Shown piece after piece: positions 1 to 7,701 of a stretch of 37,018 bases of DNA (position 1 is the first letter of the stretch; each line of letters starts with the position of its first letter). The stretch is from Intrasporangiaceae bacterium (GTDB lineage: Bacteria > Actinomycetota > Actinomycetes > Actinomycetales > Dermatophilaceae). Made by a program: the position numbers and the translations under genes. Below the pieces are notes generated by a model, which saw only the letters and a list, made by a program, of their open reading frames with translations, made no database searches and was not told the DNA's origin. The stretch spans positions 1 to 37,018 of the forward strand of contig JAAYSB010000215.1 in NCBI GenBank assembly GCA_012518475.1. Direction: 5' to 3'.

Positions 1-1
1 C

Positions 2-247
2 GAGCCGGCCCTCGAGGTGACCGAGTCCGAGGGCGGCTTCACCCTGTCCCTCCGGGTCCCGTTGATCACAGCCGCCGATGTCTCGCTCGGTCGGCGCGGC
101 GACGATCTGCTCATCGACGTGGGGGAGCAGCACCGGGTCGTCACCCTCCCGGCGGCGGTCGCGCCGTTGCGCATCGCCGGGGCCGGCGTCAAGGGCGGGC
201 GGCTCGTCGTCTCCTTTGCCCGCAACCGCGACAAGGTGAGCGCATGA
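2..247 (+). CDS. ArsA-family ATPase, C-terminal end (5' truncated by window)
   Basis: Only the last 81 or so codons are present; the frame is open from base 2 to the TGA at 245-247. The visible segment is a compact beta-rich stretch (SLRVPLITAADVSLGRR, DDLLIDVGEQHRVVTLP, GGRLVVSFAR). It matches the HSP20-like beta-sandwich that closes many actinobacterial ArsA/GET3-type anion-transporting ATPases (known family feature). The P-loop part lies outside the window. The gene overlaps the next by 4 bp (ATGA), so the two are probably translationally coupled. A related ArsA-like ATPase lies in the same neighbourhood in Mycobacterium (Rv2184c, near plsC and aroG), which supports the call. Assignment rests on the domain tail and synteny only. 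Confidence 0.6.
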   Translation, partial: EPALEVTESEGGFTLSLRVPLITAADVSLGRRGDDLLIDVGEQHRVVTLPAAVAPLRIAGAGVKGGRLVVSFARNRDKVSA

Positions 248-627
248 GTGACGAGCCCACTGCGCCCGGATCGAGCCGACCCGGACACGGGTCGGTCGCC
301 GAGGAGATGGCTGCGCTGGCCGAGGCGCTGCGTGCCCGTGGACCCAAGGGCGCCGGACGGCGGGGCGACCCGGACAGCGAGAGGCGCCATCGCGAGCACG
401 CGCACGAGCCGCCCGCCTCGATGCAGGCCTGCGAGATCTGTCCGGTCTGCCGGACGGTCGCGGCGCTGCACACGGTCAGCCCGAGCGCGGTGAGCGCCCT
501 GGCCGACCTGGCTCATCAGGCGGAGGTCACCCTGCGGGCGCTCGCGGTCGACCTGCAGCGCCGGGAGGAGCCTGGCGAGCAGCCGGCACGGGAGGACATC
601 CCAGTGGAGGACCTCGACCCGGACTGA
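244..627 (+). CDS. Small conserved actinobacterial protein with CxxCxxC motif
   Basis: A 127-residue soluble protein I cannot name. The N-terminal half is rich in Arg, Glu, Ala and Pro and probably disordered. Residues 61-70 contain a Cys triplet (C63, C66, C69 in QACEICPVCR), a likely metal or redox site. Residues 75-110 form a predicted amphipathic helix, and the tail is acidic (PVEDLDPD). The ATG at 244 overlaps the stop of the ArsA-like gene in ATGA, and the glucokinase promoter starts just after its stop. A small protein in this position next to the ArsA-like gene is common in actinobacteria, so a shared role is plausible but unproven. Confidence 0.6.
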   Translation: MSDEPTAPGSSRPGHGSVAEEMAALAEALRARGPKGAGRRGDPDSERRHREHAHEPPASMQACEICPVCRTVAALHTVSPSAVSALADLAHQAEVTLRALAVDLQRREEPGEQPAREDIPVEDLDPD

Positions 628-633
628 TCCGGC

Positions 634-639
634 TAGTCT
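634..639 (+). promoter_or_regulatory. -10 hexamer TAGTCT for leaderless glucokinase mRNA
   Basis: TAGTCT lies 7 nt before the GTG at 647. There is no Shine-Dalgarno sequence in the gap, and the spacing puts the transcription start on the start codon itself. Confidence 0.55.
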
Positions 640-646
640 CAAACCC

Positions 647-1618
647 GTGACAGAGCGTGTGAGCATCGGGATCGACATCGGCGGCACCAAGGTCGCCGGG
701 GGAATCGTCGACGTGGACGGACGGATCACCGGACGGCTGCGGCGCGACACTCCTCACCGGTCGACCTCCCCGGGTGTCGTCGAGGATGTCATCGTCGGGG
801 TCGTCGAGGAGCTCATGGTGGGCCTCGATCCCGAGGACGTCGCGGCGATCGGCATCGGCGCCGCCGGCTTCGTCGCTGCTGATCGGGCGACCGTCGCCTT
901 TGCCCCGCACCTGTCCTGGCGGGACGAGCCGCTGCGGGACAACCTGGCCGGTCGCCTGCCCAAGCCGGTGTTCATCGACAACGACGCCAACGCGGCTGCC
1001 TGGGCCGAGTGGCGCTTCGGGGCAGCCCGCGGGGAGACCCACCTTGTCATGATCACCCTCGGCACCGGCATCGGCGGCGGGCTGCTCTTCAACGGCGAGG
1101 TCCTGCGGGGCCGGTTCGGGATCGCCGGTGAGTACGGCCACATGCAGGTCGTCCCGGACGGCATCCGCTGCCAGTGCGGCAACCGCGGCTGCTGGGAACA
1201 GTACGCCTCCGGCAACGCCCTCATGCGCGAGGCCCGGGCGCTCGTTGCTGCACGCAGCCCCATCGCCATGGACATGGTGGCGCGGGTCAACGGCGACCCC
1301 GGCATCATCACCGGCCCACTCGTCACCGAGGCAGCCAAGGAGGGTGACCGGATGGCCATCGAGCTGCTTGCCGAGATCGGCACGTGGCTCGGCATCGGGA
1401 TGGCCAATCTCGCGGCGGCGTTCGACCCGGGTCGGTTCGTCGTGGGCGGCGGCGTGAGCGCAGCGGGGGACCTGCTGCTCCAGCCGGCCCGGGACGCCTT
1501 CGCCAAGCAGCTCACCGGGCGCGGCTACCGGCCCGAGGCGACGATCATCCCCGCCCACCTCGGCAACGACGCCGGGCTCATCGGGGCGGCCGACCTCGCC
1601 CGAGCGAGCGTTGAGTGA
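647..1618 (+). CDS. glkA: ROK-family glucokinase
   Basis: Phosphorylates glucose to glucose-6-phosphate in the cytoplasm, the likely entry to glycolysis. The 323-residue length is normal for actinobacterial ROK glucokinases. The N-terminal phosphate motif is GIDIGGTKVAGG (residues 8-19), followed by the catalytic region FIDNDANAAAWAE, a glycine-rich loop TLGTGIGGG, and the ROK zinc signature with GEYGHM and CQCGNRGCWEQYASG. The GTG start at 647 is supported by the -10 hexamer 7 nt upstream and by the ROK motif alignment. The stop overlaps the next gene's GTG (GTGA, 1615-1618), so the two are coupled. Polyphosphate or sugar specificity cannot be read from sequence; ATP-dependent glucose kinase is the default inference. 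Confidence 0.9.
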   Translation: MTERVSIGIDIGGTKVAGGIVDVDGRITGRLRRDTPHRSTSPGVVEDVIVGVVEELMVGLDPEDVAAIGIGAAGFVAADRATVAFAPHLSWRDEPLRDNLAGRLPKPVFIDNDANAAAWAEWRFGAARGETHLVMITLGTGIGGGLLFNGEVLRGRFGIAGEYGHMQVVPDGIRCQCGNRGCWEQYASGNALMREARALVAARSPIAMDMVARVNGDPGIITGPLVTEAAKEGDRMAIELLAEIGTWLGIGMANLAAAFDPGRFVVGGGVSAAGDLLLQPARDAFAKQLTGRGYRPEATIIPAHLGNDAGLIGAADLARASVE

Positions 1619-2310
1619 GCGATAGGCCAGTACGGGTCGCAAGCTACAACGTCCGGGGATTCCGCGACGACCGGACGGCGGCGGCTCGTATCGTGCGGAC
1701 GATCGACCCGGACGTGCTTTGTCTCCAGGAGGCGTCGCGATGGCTGCGGGCCGCCTCGCGGATCCGCCGCTTCGCCGCCGAGTGCGGGATGCGGTGGGTC
1801 GGCGGTCACCGCGGGAGCGGCGGAACCACCATGCTCGTCAGTGGCCGGGTCGTCCTCGACCGGTCCTGGCACCAACGGCTTCCGGTCGCCGTCCTCCAGC
1901 CACCCAGGGGGTATGCGATCGCTCGCGTCATCCCGCCGAGCGGGACTCCCCTCCTGGTCGCCAGCGTCCACCTCAGCCTGCACGCAGGCGAGCGGCACGC
2001 CCACTCCCTGCGCATCCTGCGGGCCCTGGTCGACCCGGAGTCCGGCGATCCCGAACCGGTCCGCACCGTCGTCGCCGGGGATCTCAACGAGTTCGAGTCC
2101 GGGCTGGCCTGGCGGCTGCTGGCCTCTCGTCTCCCGCTCGTGTCCCCGAGAGTGCCGACCTTCCCGGCCCGGCGTCCGCGGGCGATGATCGACGTCGTGT
2201 TCGCGACCCCGGATCTCCGCGTCGTGCCCACAGACCCGGTCCCGCTCGACGAGGACGACATCGTCGCGGCCAGCGACCACCGGCCGGTCTGGGTGGACCT
2301 GCTCGCCTGA
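1615..2310 (+). CDS. Endonuclease/exonuclease/phosphatase (EEP) family hydrolase
   Basis: A 231-residue metal-dependent phosphoesterase of the DNase I/AP endonuclease/sphingomyelinase fold. All the family catalytic blocks are visible in order: SYNVRG (Asn, residues 9-14), LCLQEAS (metal-binding Glu), SVHLS, GDLNEFES (Asp/Asn) and the terminal SDHRPVWVD (Asp-His pair). No signal peptide or membrane segment is seen, so it is cytoplasmic. The substrate is unknown: the family covers DNA, phospholipids and phosphoinositides. GTG 1615 overlaps the glkA stop, giving translational coupling. Confidence 0.8.
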   Translation: MSDRPVRVASYNVRGFRDDRTAAARIVRTIDPDVLCLQEASRWLRAASRIRRFAAECGMRWVGGHRGSGGTTMLVSGRVVLDRSWHQRLPVAVLQPPRGYAIARVIPPSGTPLLVASVHLSLHAGERHAHSLRILRALVDPESGDPEPVRTVVAGDLNEFESGLAWRLLASRLPLVSPRVPTFPARRPRAMIDVVFATPDLRVVPTDPVPLDEDDIVAASDHRPVWVDLLA

Positions 2311-2344
2311 CGATCACCGGGGAAGGGGCGCAGCGTCGGCTGAC

Positions 2345-2350
2345 TACGCT
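2345..2350 (+). promoter_or_regulatory. -10 hexamer TACGCT upstream of argA
   Basis: TACGCT is 7 nt before GTG 2358. The spacer GGGAGGC also resembles an SD, but it sits too close to the codon to act as a normal one, so leaderless initiation is favoured. Confidence 0.5.
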
Positions 2351-2357
2351 GGGAGGC

Positions 2358-3743
2358 GTGACCGAATTGCACGACCGCGAGGTGCAGGACCACGAGGTGC
2401 AGGACCACAGTGTCGAGGGCGCCGACTTCGTGCGTGCGATCCGCAGCGCGACGCCCTACATCCACATGCACCGCGGCAAGACCTTCGTCATCGCCGTCCC
2501 CGGAGAGATCTGTGCCCGGGACGACACGGACAGACTGCTCGCCGATATCGCCCTGCTGTCCAGTCTCGGGGTGCGGATCGTCCTGGTGCACGGCGTCCGG
2601 CCGCAGATCGAGAACGAGCTCGAGATCCGTGGCATCCCCTCGGTGTTCGCCGGTGATCTGCGGGTCACCGACGCCACGACCATGGACGCGGTCAAGGCAG
2701 CGGTCGGTGCCCTCCGCCTCGACATCGAGGCCCGCCTGAGCGCGAGCCTCGGCAACACTCTCATGGCCGGCTCGCGGGTCAGAGTCGTCGGGGGCAACTG
2801 GGTGACGGCCCGGCCGGTCGGCGTCCGCGACGGCGTGGACCACCTGCTCACCGGACTCGTCCGCAACGTCAATGTCGCGGAGATCCGCGACCAGCTGCTC
2901 ACCGACAGGATCGTCCTCGTCTCACCGATCGGATACTCCCCGACGGGGGAGACCTTCAACCTCCGCAACGCGGACGTGGCCGAGGAGGTGGCCGTCGGCC
3001 TCGGTGCAGACAAGCTCGTCTTCGTCCTCGAGTCCGATCCGGGATCGTGGCGGATGGCACTGCGGGCAGGAGACTCCGGCCAGCTGTCGCTCTCCCAGGC
3101 GGAGGCCCTGCTCGAGGCCGAGCTCGAGGAGCGCGATCTCTCCCCGGAGGACCGCAACTGCGCACGTGCCGCCCTCTCGGCCTGCGGTGACGGCGTGCGC
3201 CGGGTCCACCTCATCGGGACCGAGGGCGCGAGCCCACTGCTGCGCGAGCTCTATACCCGTGACGGCTGCGGCGTGATGATCTCAGCCGAGGACGACTACG
3301 AGTCGACCCGGCAGGCGACGATCGAGGACGTCTCGGGAATACGGTCGCTCATCGCCCCGATGGAGCGCTCGGGGATGCTCGTTCCCCGGAGCCGGGAGCA
3401 GCTCGAGCTCGACATCGAGTCGTTCTCCGTCATCGTCCGTGACGGCACGGTCATCGCCTGCAACTCGCTGGTCCCGTATCCCGAGGACAAGCAGGCCGAG
3501 TTCGCCTGCGTCGCCGTGCACCCCGACTACCGCGGTCGTGACCTCGCGGCAGTCCTCCTGCGCAGAGCCCGGACCCAGGCCCGTGCCGCAGGCCTGCGCT
3601 CCCTCTTCGCACTGACGACGCAGACCCCGCACTGGTTCCTCGAGCACGGGTTCGTCCGGGGCTCGGCCTCGGACCTGCCGGCAGCCCGGCGGGAGACCTA
3701 CAACCCGGCCCGCAACTCGATCGTTCTCATCGACCGGGGCTGA
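2358..3743 (+). CDS. argA: Two-domain amino-acid N-acetyltransferase (N-acetylglutamate synthase)
   Basis: Makes N-acetylglutamate from glutamate and acetyl-CoA, the first step of arginine synthesis. The 461-residue protein has the E. coli ArgA layout: an amino-acid-kinase-like domain (about residues 20-300, with VLVHGVRPQIENELE and VSPIGYSPTGETFNL), which in this family is regulatory and binds arginine, then a GNAT acetyltransferase domain (about 310-461, with CVAVHPDYRGRDLAAVLL as the acetyl-CoA loop and TPHWFLEHGF). The frame is open far upstream, but GTG 2358 is set by the TACGCT hexamer and by where homology begins. Residues 8-17 are a duplicated EVQDH pentapeptide from a 15-bp repeat. 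It stands alone, away from other arg genes. This form is better known from proteobacteria than actinobacteria. Confidence 0.88.
   Translation: MTELHDREVQDHEVQDHSVEGADFVRAIRSATPYIHMHRGKTFVIAVPGEICARDDTDRLLADIALLSSLGVRIVLVHGVRPQIENELEIRGIPSVFAGDLRVTDATTMDAVKAAVGALRLDIEARLSASLGNTLMAGSRVRVVGGNWVTARPVGVRDGVDHLLTGLVRNVNVAEIRDQLLTDRIVLVSPIGYSPTGETFNLRNADVAEEVAVGLGADKLVFVLESDPGSWRMALRAGDSGQLSLSQAEALLEAELEERDLSPEDRNCARAALSACGDGVRRVHLIGTEGASPLLRELYTRDGCGVMISAEDDYESTRQATIEDVSGIRSLIAPMERSGMLVPRSREQLELDIESFSVIVRDGTVIACNSLVPYPEDKQAEFACVAVHPDYRGRDLAAVLLRRARTQARAAGLRSLFALTTQTPHWFLEHGFVRGSASDLPAARRETYNPARNSIVLIDRG
2379..2408 (+). repeat. 15-bp tandem repeat, 2 copies, inside argA
   Basis: GAGGTGCAGGACCAC occurs at 2379-2393 and again at 2394-2408. 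It is in frame and encodes EVQDH twice just after the ArgA start. Confidence 0.9.
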
Positions 3744-3755
3744 GGCTGCGCGTTC

Positions 3756-4235
3756 CTAGACCCGGGTGCCGTCGTCGGTGGAGTCCCGGTGCTCGGGCTG
3801 ACGCAGGATGAGCAGGACGAAGCCGCCGATGAACAGCGCGATCGCGGCGAGCGACCACCAGGAGGACAGGCTCCGGCCGGTCACCGCGACATAGAGCAGG
3901 AGCAGACCGCCGCCCAGGAGTCCGGCGACGATGCCCCAGAAGTGGAGGTCCTCCTGCGGTGGCAGCCGTACCGGACGCGGGGTGAAGTCCTCGTCGTCGT
4001 CATCGTCGTCCAGCACGCCGCTCGGACCCTCGTCGAAGGCGCGCTCCGCGGGACGCCAGGTCGTCGGGCCGCGCCAGATGTTCACGTCCGGACCCGGCTC
4101 CTCAGGCGTCTGCGCCGGGAGCACCGGGTCCTTGACCTCGTGACCCCGGGGGTCGTTGAAGACGGTCGCGTCCCAGCCGGCGATGAGGGACTCGAACTCC
4201 TTGTCGACGTCGCGCTCGGGAGGATCTGTTGTCAT
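3756..4235 (-). CDS. Two-TM membrane protein with acidic N-terminal domain
   Basis: A 159-residue protein of unknown function. About 95 N-terminal residues are soluble and Pro/Asp-rich, including an Asp run (LDDDDDDEDF, near residue 75). Two hydrophobic helices follow (FWGIVAGLLGGGLLLLYVAV and WWSLAAIALFIGGFVLLIL) and a short charged tail. This fits a small inner-membrane protein with a cytoplasmic acidic head. It lies 12 bp downstream of the esterase on the same strand, so it is probably in the same transcript. It ends 12 bp from argA in a convergent pair with no hairpin between them. I do not recognise a named family with certainty. Confidence 0.7.
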   Translation of the reverse strand: MTTDPPERDVDKEFESLIAGWDATVFNDPRGHEVKDPVLPAQTPEEPGPDVNIWRGPTTWRPAERAFDEGPSGVLDDDDDDEDFTPRPVRLPPQEDLHFWGIVAGLLGGGLLLLYVAVTGRSLSSWWSLAAIALFIGGFVLLILRQPEHRDSTDDGTRV

Positions 4236-4247
4236 GGGTCCGCTCGG

Positions 4248-4994
4248 TCAGGCCGTGACCCGGTCGATGAAGGCACGTGTCATCGAGAAGATCGTCGGGG
4301 CGTCGTTGTCGATGGTCGCCACGTGATAGCTGTTGAGGAGCAGCTCGTCGTGGACGTCGGTGCTCGAGATGCGCGAGAGGAACAGGTCCGAGCTCGAGGT
4401 CGGCACGATGTGGTCCTCGGGGCTGCGGAACAGCAGCACCGGCATGGTGATCTCGGGGAGGCGCTCCACGGTCTCGGCCCACAGCTTGGTCTGGGAGTAC
4501 AGCGCCTTGAGCGGGATCCGGTCGTAGCAGCCCTCGTCCTGGCCGGGCTTCTTGATGTCGTTGCCGATCCCAGGCAGGGACGGGAGGAAGCGCTGGAGGA
4601 GCGGCAGCGCCTTCAGGCGGGGGTCCTCGACCTTGTACGCCGGGTTGACGAGAACGAGTCCACTGATCCGGTCGGGGTGGTCCTGGGCGAGCCGGGTGAC
4701 CAGGCTGCCACCCATGGACAGGCCGCCGACGACGACCTTCTCGCAGTGGTCGGTCAGGCGGGCAAACCCCCGGGAGAGCTCGGCATACCAGTCCTGCCAC
4801 GTCGTGCGGTTGAGCTCCTGCCACGTGGTGCCGTGTCCCGGCAGCAGCGGCAGCACCACCGAGTGACCCGCCTCGGCGAGGTCCTCGGCCCACGGCTTCA
4901 TACTCACCGTGCTACCGGTGAACCCGTGACTGAGGAGGACGCCGACGCCGGAGTCGCCGTCGTGGAGGAAGGGTGTCGCGCCAGGAATACTCAC
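4248..4994 (-). CDS. Alpha/beta hydrolase, carboxylesterase / monoacylglycerol-lipase type
   Basis: A 248-residue cytoplasmic serine hydrolase. Visible elements are the oxyanion strand LLSHGFTGS (residues 20-28), the nucleophile elbow GLSMGG (Ser93), the acid in SPEDHIVP and the catalytic His in LNSYHVATID. Size, the HGFTGS motif and the late His resemble Est30-type carboxylesterases. The likely substrates are short-chain esters or monoacylglycerols (family inference). It diverges from plsC with only 52 bp between starts, and the pairing of an esterase with an acyltransferase suggests a shared lipid context. GTG 4994 has no SD; an AATGAT hexamer is 6 nt upstream. Confidence 0.85.
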   Translation of the reverse strand: MSIPGATPFLHDGDSGVGVLLSHGFTGSTVSMKPWAEDLAEAGHSVVLPLLPGHGTTWQELNRTTWQDWYAELSRGFARLTDHCEKVVVGGLSMGGSLVTRLAQDHPDRISGLVLVNPAYKVEDPRLKALPLLQRFLPSLPGIGNDIKKPGQDEGCYDRIPLKALYSQTKLWAETVERLPEITMPVLLFRSPEDHIVPTSSSDLFLSRISSTDVHDELLLNSYHVATIDNDAPTIFSMTRAFIDRVTA

Positions 4995-5034
4995 AGCCGC
5001 ATCATTCCATGCCTCGGTGCCGACCCCACTGGCG

Positions 5035-5040
5035 TAGCAT
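5035..5040 (+). promoter_or_regulatory. -10 hexamer TAGCAT for leaderless plsC mRNA
   Basis: TAGCAT is 6 nt before GTG 5047, with no SD in the gap. The 52-bp divergent spacer with the esterase leaves little room for other promoter arrangements. Confidence 0.5.
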
Positions 5041-5046
5041 GCGGAC

Positions 5047-5793
5047 GTGTTCTACTGGTTCCTCAAGCGCTTCGCCCTCGGGCCGATTCTGCACATCTTC
5101 TTCCGCCCGTGGATCGAGGGTGCGGAGAACGTCCCGACCGACGGACCGGCGATCCTCGCGAGCAACCACCTCTCCTTCAGTGACTCGATCTTCCTGCCGC
5201 TCATGCTGCGGCGGCGGGTGACCTTCCTCGCCAAGTCGGACTACTTCACCGGGCGCGGGATCAAGGGGTGGCTCACGGCCACCTTCATGCGCGGCGTCGG
5301 GCAGCTGCCCGTCGACCGGGCCGGCGGCAAGGCGAGCAACGCAGCCCTCAAGGCCGGGATGAAGGTCCTGCGGCGTGGTGAACTGCTGGGTATCTATCCC
5401 GAGGGGACGCGGTCACCGGACGGCCGTCTCTTCCGAGGCCGCACAGGTGTCGCCCGGCTCGCCCTCGAGGCCAAGGTCCCGGTCATCCCGGTGGTCATGG
5501 TCGGCACCGACGAGGCCCAGCCGACGGGCCGGATCGTCCCGAAGATCACCCGGGTGGGGATCAAGATCGGCAAGCCTCTGGACTTCTCGCGCTACGAGGG
5601 GATGGAGGAGGACCGGTTCGTGCTGCGCTCGGCGACGGACGAGATCCTCTACGAACTGATGCGCCTGTCGAACCAGGAGTACGTCGACGAGTACGCCTCG
5701 GCGATGAAGGACAAGCTCAAGTCGATCTCCAAGGGTCGTCGCGGCCGCGGTCGTGACCAGGGGAACCCTGATGTGGACCGCGCTGCGAGCTGA
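5047..5793 (+). CDS. plsC: 1-acyl-sn-glycerol-3-phosphate acyltransferase
   Basis: Adds the second acyl chain to lysophosphatidic acid to make phosphatidic acid at the inner face of the membrane. The 248-residue protein has the PlsC motifs: HLSFSD (HX4D catalytic pair, near residues 40-45), the glycerophosphate-binding YPEGTRSPDGRLFRGRTG (near 118-135) and VPVIPVVMVGTDE. The N-terminal hydrophobic stretch is a likely membrane anchor, and the C-terminus is basic (KSISKGRRGRGRDQ). plsC lies next to macS here as in Streptomyces. The macS start lies inside its last codons. Confidence 0.92.
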   Translation: MFYWFLKRFALGPILHIFFRPWIEGAENVPTDGPAILASNHLSFSDSIFLPLMLRRRVTFLAKSDYFTGRGIKGWLTATFMRGVGQLPVDRAGGKASNAALKAGMKVLRRGELLGIYPEGTRSPDGRLFRGRTGVARLALEAKVPVIPVVMVGTDEAQPTGRIVPKITRVGIKIGKPLDFSRYEGMEEDRFVLRSATDEILYELMRLSNQEYVDEYASAMKDKLKSISKGRRGRGRDQGNPDVDRAAS

Positions 5794-6943
5794 CCGCACC
5801 GGCGGCAGCGGCCGACGCGAACCCATCGTCGCGGTCGCCTGCTGGGCGGGGCTGGACATCTTCCGGCCCATCGCCGGCCTCTACGCCGCCCAGATCGCCT
5901 ATCAGCGGCACACCGAGATGGTGCGTCCCTGGCTGGCGGCCGTCGTCATCGGCGCGCTCCTGCTGTGGAGCGTCGCCATGCTCATCTATCGCACCCGGAC
6001 GCTGGGGACCACGGTGTTCGAGGTGGGGCTGGCCGGCACCGCCGTCGTCCTGTCGCGGCTCGTCGACACCCAGGCGACCATCGCCGAGGGCGTGCCCACG
6101 CTGCCGAGCATCTGGCCGGCCGGCAGCGTCCTCGGCGCGGCGGTGCTCCTCGGAGTGCGCGGCGGAATCGTCGCCGCCGTCGTCATCGGCCTGGCGGACC
6201 TCGTCCACGTCGACTTCGAGCCCACCGCCAACACGCTGCACAACATCATCCTGCTCCTCCTCCTCGGCTCCCTGTTCGGGCTGGCCGTCGACCTCGCCCG
6301 TGAGGGCCAGGACCGGCTGGAGGCGGTGCTCGCCGAGCAGGAGCGGCTGCGGGAACGAGAACGACTCTCCCGGGCGGTCCACGACGGGGTCCTCCAGACC
6401 CTGGCCTACATCCACCGACGCGGTAGTGAGCTCGGTGGCGAGAGCGCCGAGCTGGCCGAGCTCGCGGCCGATCAGGAACGCTCGCTGCGCGAGCTCGTCT
6501 CCAGGTCGCACGCGTCGGGGGTGTCCCGGGACGACGTGGACCTCACGGCCGGGCTGGCCGGTCTGGAGCGCGCCGGGGTCACGGTCGTCACCCCGGCAGC
6601 CCCCGTCGTCCTCGACCACCACGCGGGGCATGAAGTCATCGCTGCGGTCCGCGCCGCCCTCGACAACGTCGCAGAGCACGCCGGGGACGGCGCCGAGGCC
6701 TGGGTGCTGCTCGAAGGGTCGAAGGACGGAGTCCGGGTCACGGTCCGCGACAACGGTGCCGGCCTGCCGCCCGGACGACTCGAGGAGGCCGCAGGGGAGG
6801 GCCGACTCGGAGCAGTCGCCTCGATCCGCGGCCGGATCGAGGACCTCGGTGGCAAGGCCTCATGGACCTCACGGGACAGCGGCGGGTGCACCGTTGTCCT
6901 CGATGTGCCCGTCACCCGCCCCGGCGCGCCGGTCTCTGGTTGA
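5771..6943 (+). CDS. macS: MacS-type sensor histidine kinase
   Basis: A 390-residue membrane sensor kinase that would phosphorylate MacR. Several hydrophobic segments fill residues 20-175. The dimerisation/phosphoacceptor helix is LSRAVHDGVLQTL with His204, typical of the HisKA_3/NarX class. The HATPase part shows an N-box AALDNVAEHAG and a G-box VRDNGAGLPPG. I chose ATG 5771 over GTG 5753 because AGGGGA (5759-5764) gives a proper SD; the gene then overlaps plsC by 23 bp. It is followed immediately by macR. In Streptomyces coelicolor MacRS is reported to control lipoprotein genes and development; the signal is unknown. Confidence 0.85.
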   Translation: MWTALRADRTGGSGRREPIVAVACWAGLDIFRPIAGLYAAQIAYQRHTEMVRPWLAAVVIGALLLWSVAMLIYRTRTLGTTVFEVGLAGTAVVLSRLVDTQATIAEGVPTLPSIWPAGSVLGAAVLLGVRGGIVAAVVIGLADLVHVDFEPTANTLHNIILLLLLGSLFGLAVDLAREGQDRLEAVLAEQERLRERERLSRAVHDGVLQTLAYIHRRGSELGGESAELAELAADQERSLRELVSRSHASGVSRDDVDLTAGLAGLERAGVTVVTPAAPVVLDHHAGHEVIAAVRAALDNVAEHAGDGAEAWVLLEGSKDGVRVTVRDNGAGLPPGRLEEAAGEGRLGAVASIRGRIEDLGGKASWTSRDSGGCTVVLDVPVTRPGAPVSG

Positions 6944-6951
6944 GTAGACCC

Positions 6952-7668
6952 GTGCCCGCCCAGCCCGAGACAGAGCCGCAGAGCGAGGTTCCCGTCCGCG
7001 TTCTCGTCGCCGACGACCACCCGCTCTGGCTCGGGGCGCTCGAGCGGGACCTGGCAGCGGCCGGCCTCCGGGTCGTCGCCACCGCTGCCGACGGACCGAG
7101 CACGGTCCGTCGGGCCCGCGCGACAACCCCCGACGTGCTCGTCCTCGACCTCAACCTCCCGGGACTGCGTGGGGACGAGGTCTGCCGTGCCCTCGGCGAC
7201 CTGCCGACCCGCATCCTCATCCTCAGCGCGAGCGGGGAGCAGGCCGACGTCCTGGCCGCGATCAAGGCCGGGGCCACCGGCTACCTCGTCAAGTCGGCGC
7301 GGCCCGAGGAGATCGTCGCGGCGGTCGAAGCGACCAGCCGGGGTGAGGCGGTCTTCACCCCGGGCCTCGCGGGCATGGTCCTCGGCGAGTTCACCCGGAT
7401 GGCGGACGAGGAGGCCGGTGAGGTGACCGCCCCGGAGCAGGTCGACCGCGACCGGATCCCCGAGCTGACCGACCGCGAGATCGAGGTGCTCCGCCTCGTC
7501 GCCACCGGCATGTCCTACAAGGAGATCGCAGCCGAGCTGGTCATCTCGCACCGAACCGTGCAGAACCATGTGCAGAACACCCTCGGGAAGCTGCACATGC
7601 ACAACAGGGTCGAACTGGTCCGGTTCGCCATCTCGCGCGGCCTGGAGACCGACATTCGGGCGGACTGA
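6952..7668 (+). CDS. macR: MacR-type LuxR/NarL response regulator
   Basis: The DNA-binding partner of MacS, about 238 residues. The receiver domain has the acidic pair DDH (residues 21-23), phosphoacceptor Asp66 in LVLDLNLPG, and the Lys switch in GYLVKSARPEE. A linker leads to the LuxR-type HTH (LTDREIEVLRLVATGMSYKEIA, then SHRTVQNHVQNTLGKL). The start is uncertain: TTG 6940 would overlap the macS stop (TTGA) and GTG 6952 lies just after. I prefer 6952 because it gives the usual short tail before the receiver domain. No complete palindrome like the one reported for Streptomyces MacR is visible here. Confidence 0.85.
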   Translation: MPAQPETEPQSEVPVRVLVADDHPLWLGALERDLAAAGLRVVATAADGPSTVRRARATTPDVLVLDLNLPGLRGDEVCRALGDLPTRILILSASGEQADVLAAIKAGATGYLVKSARPEEIVAAVEATSRGEAVFTPGLAGMVLGEFTRMADEEAGEVTAPEQVDRDRIPELTDREIEVLRLVATGMSYKEIAAELVISHRTVQNHVQNTLGKLHMHNRVELVRFAISRGLETDIRAD

Positions 7669-7688
7669 ACCGATTTCCCACAGCGCAC

Positions 7689-7694
7689 TATCCT
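7689..7694 (+). promoter_or_regulatory. -10 hexamer TATCCT for leaderless DAHP synthase mRNA
   Basis: TATCCT is 7 nt before GTG 7702. It lies only about 20 bp after the macR stop, so the gene has its own start site despite tight packing. Confidence 0.55.
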
Positions 7695-7701
7695 TGACCA
7701 G

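Noticed and set aside
1719..2357. In-frame upstream extension of argA
   Set aside because: It overlaps the EEP hydrolase in another frame and gives an Arg/Pro-rich sequence without homology. The GTG at 2358 has its own -10.
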